From CAYVQE01 sp964454005 (GTDB taxonomy: Bacteria > Myxococcota > B64-G9): DNA of 36,049 nucleotides. The translations under genes and the position numbers were made by a program. Location: assembly GCA_964454005.1 (NCBI GenBank), contig CAYVQE010000052.1, positions 1 through 36,049 of the forward strand, read 5' to 3'. Positions 31,893 to 36,049 of this stretch are shown here, in pieces. How positions within the stretch are numbered: the stretch's first letter is position 1; each line of letters begins with the position of its first letter. Below the pieces are notes generated by a model that saw only the letters and a program-made list of their open reading frames with translations, did no database searches and was not told the DNA's origin.

Positions 31893-32948
31893 TCAGTCCG
31901 AGTTGAACAGCGGCCAGGGGTGCGGCACGAACAGGTCTTCGTAGATGCGGATGGCGTAGCGGTCGGTCATGCCAGCGACGAAGTCGCAGACGGCCTGCAG
32001 CCGCTCGTCCGCATCGTCCGGCAGCGGCCTGCCGGCCCAGCGGGCGAAGACCGCGGGCTGCTCGCGCAGGGCCTGGAACAGGTCGCCGAGCAGCTTGTGG
32101 CACTTGGTGAACTCCGCGTGCACCACGGCGTTGTCGTAGACCCGCTCGTAGAGCAGGTCCCGGATCTGGCGCAGCGCGTCCTCCAGCCGCTCGCTCATGC
32201 GCACCGCCGGATCGCGATCCAGGTCGCTGGTGGCCAGCACGTCGCGCACGGTGCGGTCGATGCGGGCCGAGTGGTTCTCGCCCAGCGTCTCCAGCAGCGC
32301 CGGCGGCAGCTCGGCCGACCGCAGCACCCCGGCGCGCAGGGCGTCGTCGAGGTCGTGGTTGACATAGGCCACGATGTCGCTGAGCCGCACCAGCTGGCCC
32401 TCCAGCGTGGCCGGCAAGGCGTCGCCGGCGCCGGACAGGATGCGGCCGCGGCCCTTGGAGTGCTTGGCGATGCCGTCGATCGTCTCGACCGTCAGGTTCA
32501 GCCCATGGCCGCCGCGCTCGAGCCGCTCGACCACCCGCACGCTCTGATCGACGTGGCGGAAGCCGCCGGGCAGCAACGCGTTCAACACCCCCTCGCCGGC
32601 GTGGCCGAACGGGGTGTGGCCCAGGTCGTGGCCCAGGGCGATGGCCTCGGTCAGCTGCTCGTTGAGCCGCAGCGCCCGGGCCAGGGTGCGCGCGATCTGG
32701 CTGACCTCCAGGGTATGGGCCATGCGGGTGCGGTAGTGATCGCCCTCGGGAGCCAGAAAGACCTGCGTCTTGCGCAGCAGCCGGCGGAAGGCCTTGCAGT
32801 GCAGGATCTTGTCCCGGTCGTGCTGGAAGGCCGGCCGCACCGGACAGGGCGCCTCGTCGCGGACCCGGCCGCGGCTGGCGTCGGAGAAGGCCGCCCGCGG
32901 GTGCAGCGTGGCGCGCTCCTGCTGCTCGAGCATCCGGCGTATCTCCAT
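31893..32948 (-). CDS. dgt: Deoxyguanosinetriphosphate triphosphohydrolase-like HD protein
   Basis: This 351-residue HD-superfamily protein hydrolyses dNTPs to the nucleoside and triphosphate in known relatives. Metal ligands of the HD site are visible: H78 (HYRTRMAHTLEV), H107-D108 (GHDLGHTPFGH) and a later Asp in LVRLSDIVAYVNHD. The opening part with DRDKILHCKAFRRLLRKTQVF is typical of the bacterial dGTPase family. Its length matches the shorter type rather than E. coli Dgt. The ATG at 32948 has GGGAGG 6-7 bp upstream. It lies 58 bp downstream of the RNase R gene and is probably in the same transcript. The symbol names the family; dGTP specificity is not proven. Confidence 0.92.
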   Translation of the reverse strand: MEIRRMLEQQERATLHPRAAFSDASRGRVRDEAPCPVRPAFQHDRDKILHCKAFRRLLRKTQVFLAPEGDHYRTRMAHTLEVSQIARTLARALRLNEQLTEAIALGHDLGHTPFGHAGEGVLNALLPGGFRHVDQSVRVVERLERGGHGLNLTVETIDGIAKHSKGRGRILSGAGDALPATLEGQLVRLSDIVAYVNHDLDDALRAGVLRSAELPPALLETLGENHSARIDRTVRDVLATSDLDRDPAVRMSERLEDALRQIRDLLYERVYDNAVVHAEFTKCHKLLGDLFQALREQPAVFARWAGRPLPDDADERLQAVCDFVAGMTDRYAIRIYEDLFVPHPWPLFNSD

Positions 32949-33006
32949 CCAGCACCTCCCGGAAGCGAAGCTCTCCGCCCCATCGATTCCGCCGGCCGCC
33001 GCCGGA

Positions 33007-35154
33007 TCAGTGCACCGGCACCAGATCCACCTGACGGCGCGACAGGTTGGCCGAGGCGATGCGCACCTCGATCTGCTGGCCCATGCGGAAGGCGCGCCCC
33101 GAGCTGCGGCCCACCAGCGCCAGCTGGCTCTCGTCGTGCTCGTAGTAATCGTCGCCCAGCTCCGAGACGTGGATCAGACCCTCGACCCCGCTGGGCTCGA
33201 GCCGGGCGAACAGACCGAAGTCGGCCGTGTGCACCACCCGGGCGGAGAACTGCTCGCCGATGCGCTCGTGGGCCCAGGCGGCCTGGTACAGATCGTCGGC
33301 GGCCCGCTCGGCCTCCATGGCCCGCCGCTCGGACCGGCTGGCCGCAGCGGCGATCTGCTCGGCCCGCTCGGCGCCCAGCGGCCAGCGATCCAGCCGCGGC
33401 GGCCGAGCCAAATCCAACCCGGCGGCGCCGGCCCGTTCCAGCGCGGCGGCCAGCAAGCGGTGGACCACCAGGTCGGGATAGCGCCGGATGGGCGAGGTGA
33501 AGTGGGCGTAGCTCTCGCTGGCCAGCCCGTAGTGGCCCAGGTTCTCGACGCTGTAGCGGGCCTGCATCAGGCTGCGCAGCAGCATCTGCTCCAGCGCTGG
33601 CGCAGCGGGTTTGTCGCGCACCGCGTCCAGGTATTCGGCCACCTCCAGCGGCTCGGGCTCGCTGCCGAACGGCGGCGGGGCACCCAACCCGGTGGCCACC
33701 TCGCCGAACAGCTCCATCCGCTCGGGATCGGGCGGCGGGTGGATGCGGTAGATGACCGGCGCCCCGGCGGAGCCCAGACCGCGGGCCACCACCTCGTTGG
33801 CCGCCACCATGAAGGCCTCGATCATCCGGTGGGCCAGACCGCCAGAGGTGGGGCGAATCTCGGCCGGCCGGCCCTCGGCGTCGAGCCGGATGTCGAGCTC
33901 GGGCAGGTCGAACCGGATCTGACCGCGCTGGCGCATGCGCTCGAGCAGGGCCCGGGCGCAACCGGCCGCGGTCTGCAGGCGATCGACCACCGGTCGCGCC
34001 CGATCGCTGGGCGACCCGCCGTCGAGCACCGCCTGCACCTCGTCGTAATCGAGCCGGGCGCTGGAGCGGATCAGGGCCCGCCGCGCCCGGCCGCCGCGGG
34101 CCCGGCCCTTGGGGCCGACGTCGATCTCGAGGCACATGGCCTCGCGATCGCGGCCCGGGGCCAGGCTGCAGCGCCCCTCGGACAACGCGGCCGGCAGCAT
34201 GGGAAAAACCTCGCCCGGCAGGTAGGTCGAGCAGCTCCGCCGCAGCGCCTCGGCGTCGGTGGCCGAGTCGTCCGGCACGGCCGCGGCCACGTCGGCGATG
34301 GCCACCCACAGCCGCCAGCCATCGCCGGCGGGCTCGACCAGCACCGCGTCGTCGAAATCCTTGGCATCGACCGGATCGATGGTGAACAGCGGTAGCTGGC
34401 GCAGGTCGGCCCGGCCGGGCGCGGGCGCGGCCTCCGGGTCGGCCGCCACGCCGGCCTGCTCCTGCTCGACGGCGGCCGGAAAACCGCGCTGCAGCCCGAA
34501 CTCCAGCACCAGCCGTTCGCGCTCGGTGCCCAGGCTGCCCGGCTCGCCCAGCAGCTGCACCAGCCGGCCGCGCGGCCGGTCGCCCGGGCCCGACTCGACC
34601 ACCGCGGCCACCACCTGACCGTCGCGAGCGCCCAACCCGCCCTCGTCGCTGATCAGCACCGGACCGCCCAGCCGATCGTCGTCGGGCACCAGCACGGTGG
34701 ACTTGGCCTGCTTGCGCAGCAGACCGACGATCGGCTGGCGGCCGCGTTCGACAATGGTGACCACCCGGCCCAGGTCGGGGCCGGTGCGGCGCTTGCGCGT
34801 CGGTTCGGCCAGCACCACGTCGCCGGGCAGGGCCCCGCCGAGGGAGTCGAAGGCGATCACCAGCTGCGCCTCGTCCTCGGCGCCCAGCAAGAACACCCCG
34901 TCGCGGCCCGGCCGCCCGAGCACGCCCTCGACCTCGCGGCCGGGCGGCGGCCGGCTGTAGCGGCCCTGGCCCTCGGCGATCACCTGGCCCCGCTGGACCA
35001 GATCCTTGAGCAGGCGGCGCAGCCGCCGGTCGGCGTGCTTGGGCAAGCCCAGCTCGCGGACCAGCTTGCGCAGCGCCAGCGGCTTGCCGGGCGGCTGCCG
35101 ATCCAGCCGTTCGCGGATGCGTTGCTGCAGTTGCTCGTCGTCCTTGCGGCTCAA
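33007..35154 (-). CDS. rnr: Ribonuclease R (RNB-family 3'-5' exoribonuclease)
   Basis: This 715-residue cytoplasmic exoribonuclease has an N-terminal winged-helix-like domain (about 8-65), cold-shock-like OB domains (about 70-230) and the RNB catalytic domain (about 250-580). The magnesium-site motif is TIDPVDAKDFDDAV, with D260, D266, D268 and D269. A C-terminal S1 domain (about 630-712, starting FSARVVHTADFGLFARL) follows. The family degrades structured RNA in rRNA and mRNA turnover. It is slightly shorter than E. coli RNase R, lacking the long basic tail. The start is TTG at 35154, two bases after the stop of the upstream gene, with GGAG at good spacing inside that gene, so translation is probably coupled. 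It is the middle gene of a TatD-like/rnr/dgt run. Confidence 0.94.
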   Translation of the reverse strand: MSRKDDEQLQQRIRERLDRQPPGKPLALRKLVRELGLPKHADRRLRRLLKDLVQRGQVIAEGQGRYSRPPPGREVEGVLGRPGRDGVFLLGAEDEAQLVIAFDSLGGALPGDVVLAEPTRKRRTGPDLGRVVTIVERGRQPIVGLLRKQAKSTVLVPDDDRLGGPVLISDEGGLGARDGQVVAAVVESGPGDRPRGRLVQLLGEPGSLGTERERLVLEFGLQRGFPAAVEQEQAGVAADPEAAPAPGRADLRQLPLFTIDPVDAKDFDDAVLVEPAGDGWRLWVAIADVAAAVPDDSATDAEALRRSCSTYLPGEVFPMLPAALSEGRCSLAPGRDREAMCLEIDVGPKGRARGGRARRALIRSSARLDYDEVQAVLDGGSPSDRARPVVDRLQTAAGCARALLERMRQRGQIRFDLPELDIRLDAEGRPAEIRPTSGGLAHRMIEAFMVAANEVVARGLGSAGAPVIYRIHPPPDPERMELFGEVATGLGAPPPFGSEPEPLEVAEYLDAVRDKPAAPALEQMLLRSLMQARYSVENLGHYGLASESYAHFTSPIRRYPDLVVHRLLAAALERAGAAGLDLARPPRLDRWPLGAERAEQIAAAASRSERRAMEAERAADDLYQAAWAHERIGEQFSARVVHTADFGLFARLEPSGVEGLIHVSELGDDYYEHDESQLALVGRSSGRAFRMGQQIEVRIASANLSRRQVDLVPVH

Positions 35155-35156
35155 AG

Positions 35157-35939
35157 CTACGCTCCGATCAGGGCGGCGGCGTGGTCGCAGACCACCGCCC
35201 GGATGTCCGTCTCGCCCAGGCCCCGATCGCGCAGAGCCGAGATGGTGGCCGGTAGGGCGAACAGGTGAGAGGGGTTGACCCCCATGTCCGAGTCGATCAC
35301 CAGCCGCTCGGGGCCGCAGCGCTCGACCAGGTCGGCGGCTGCGGCCGGGCCCAGCTTTGCCGGATGGACGCTGAGCCCCAGCCAGCAGCCGGCCGCGCGC
35401 GCCGGCTCCAGCGTCTCGGCATCGAGGTGATCGGCCAGCACCCGCTGCGGCGGGCAGGCCGAGTCGACCAGCAGCTCCAGTGCCCGCTCCAGCAGCCGGC
35501 GCTTGTTGCGCCGCGGCGTGTGCAGCACCAGCGGCAGCCCGGCCGCGGCGGCCACCGCGAAGGCCCGGGCCAGCACCCGCTCCTCGCGCTCGCCGCCGCG
35601 CTCCAGGCCCACCTCCCCCACCGCCGCCGCCCGGTACTCGGCCAGCGCCTCGGGCCAGGCCTCCAGCATGCCATCGAGATCGTTCTCCGGGATGCCGGCC
35701 GGGTGGATGCCGATGCCGATCCAGGCCCGCAGTCCGGCCGCCTCGATACGCGGCCGGTCCACCCGATCGAGCCGGCGGAAATGATCCAGCAGCGAGTCGG
35801 GCGAGCGATAGCCGCCGCCCGGCCCGGACAGCGCCAGCAACCCCACGCAGCCGGCCGTGGCCAGCCGCGGGAACTCCTCGACCGATCGCGAATCGGCGTG
35901 CACGTGCGGGTCGACAAAAGGCAACGGCGCGGCATCCAT
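35157..35939 (-). CDS. TatD-like metal-dependent hydrolase
   Basis: This 260-residue TIM-barrel hydrolase belongs to the amidohydrolase/TatD-like group. The first metal motif is FVDPHVHAD near residues 8-16. The next are GIGIHPAG, AVGEVGLERGG (metal-bridging Glu), LPLVLHTPRR (metal His), VLADHLDAETL and VIDSDMG (final Asp). Relatives act as deoxyribonucleases or on other phosphate or amide substrates; this member's substrate is unknown. The ATG at 35939 was chosen because the homology starts there. There is no clear ribosome site, and a TTG at 35978 is possible but weaker. It is followed after two bases by the RNase R gene, so it is the first gene of a nucleic-acid/nucleotide-metabolism run. 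Confidence 0.85.
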   Translation of the reverse strand: MDAAPLPFVDPHVHADSRSVEEFPRLATAGCVGLLALSGPGGGYRSPDSLLDHFRRLDRVDRPRIEAAGLRAWIGIGIHPAGIPENDLDGMLEAWPEALAEYRAAAVGEVGLERGGEREERVLARAFAVAAAAGLPLVLHTPRRNKRRLLERALELLVDSACPPQRVLADHLDAETLEPARAAGCWLGLSVHPAKLGPAAAADLVERCGPERLVIDSDMGVNPSHLFALPATISALRDRGLGETDIRAVVCDHAAALIGA

Positions 35940-35973
35940 CCCGCGCGCATCGTACCCAGCGCCCGTTCCGGGG

Positions 35974-35996
35974 GTCAAGAGTTCAAGGGTTCAAGG
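35974..35996. repeat. Short direct repeats of GTTCAAG
   Basis: Three near-identical units (GTCAAG, GTTCAAG, GTTCAAG) occur within 23 bp upstream of the TatD-like gene. The reverse strand reads CCTTGAACCCTTGAACTCTT. The window ends 53 bp further on, with no gene visible there. Confidence 0.55.
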
Positions 35997-36049
35997 CAGG
36001 GCAACGGACAAAGTCAACGATGTCCGGGGGCGCCTGTCTGGTCTGGATC

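Overview
This is a GC-rich stretch of a bacterial chromosome, probably from Myxococcota, Bradymonadota or a similar deltaproteobacterial lineage. The lineage is inferred from gene style rather than from a marker gene. The evidence is: many secreted Cys-rich lipoproteins; an Asp-rich repeat lipoprotein built on the C-x-D-G-x-D-N-D-G-D-G pattern; LDL-receptor-class-A-like repeats; a GGDP linker; a gingipain-like protease ending in a MYXO-CTERM-like tail (GCGC, hydrophobic segment, Arg-rich end); and frequent GTG and TTG starts set by strong GGAGG sites. I see no rRNA, tRNA, CRISPR array, insertion sequence or phage gene.

Region 1 (about 350-4143, + strand) is the best candidate for an undescribed system. 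It holds a radical SAM protein with a cobalamin-binding-type N-terminus, a 280-residue protein whose NHLP/Os1348-like (peptide-leader-like) domain runs directly into a perfect twin-arginine motif, a very Cys-rich lipoprotein, and a SagB/ThcOx-type flavin oxidoreductase. This looks like a peptide- or protein-modification locus. A 16-bp tandem repeat follows it, then a DUF3592-like membrane protein on the other strand.

Region 2 (5185-10557, - strand) reads MltG-like/LIC_10091-like fusion, then an APC permease coupled by a GTGA overlap, then an M14 metallocarboxypeptidase. A cell-wall or muropeptide role is plausible. The gap before the carboxypeptidase is filled by copies of GACCTCCGTCCCC, which also build the start of that gene.

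Region 3 (10762-15044) holds a lone AAA/DUF4143 ATPase, a small YgaP/DUF2892-like membrane protein, an acyl-CoA-binding protein and an EGF-bearing 5'-nucleotidase lipoprotein. Region 4 (14989-22184) holds the C25 protease, whose 3' end overlaps the 5'-nucleotidase gene tail-to-tail, and the divergent 843-residue Asp-rich repeat lipoprotein.

Region 5 (22207-27031, - strand) is a tight operon: a lidless Hsp70, a J-domain protein, a tungsten-type aldehyde:ferredoxin oxidoreductase homologue, and a CvpA-like membrane protein with an Asp-Pro-rich tail. It starts from a good sigma70-type promoter that lies back-to-back with the promoter of a membrane GAF-domain protein. Region 6 (28572-31808, + strand) holds three secreted envelope proteins. 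Region 7 (31893-35939, - strand) is a housekeeping run: TatD-like hydrolase, RNase R and dGTPase.
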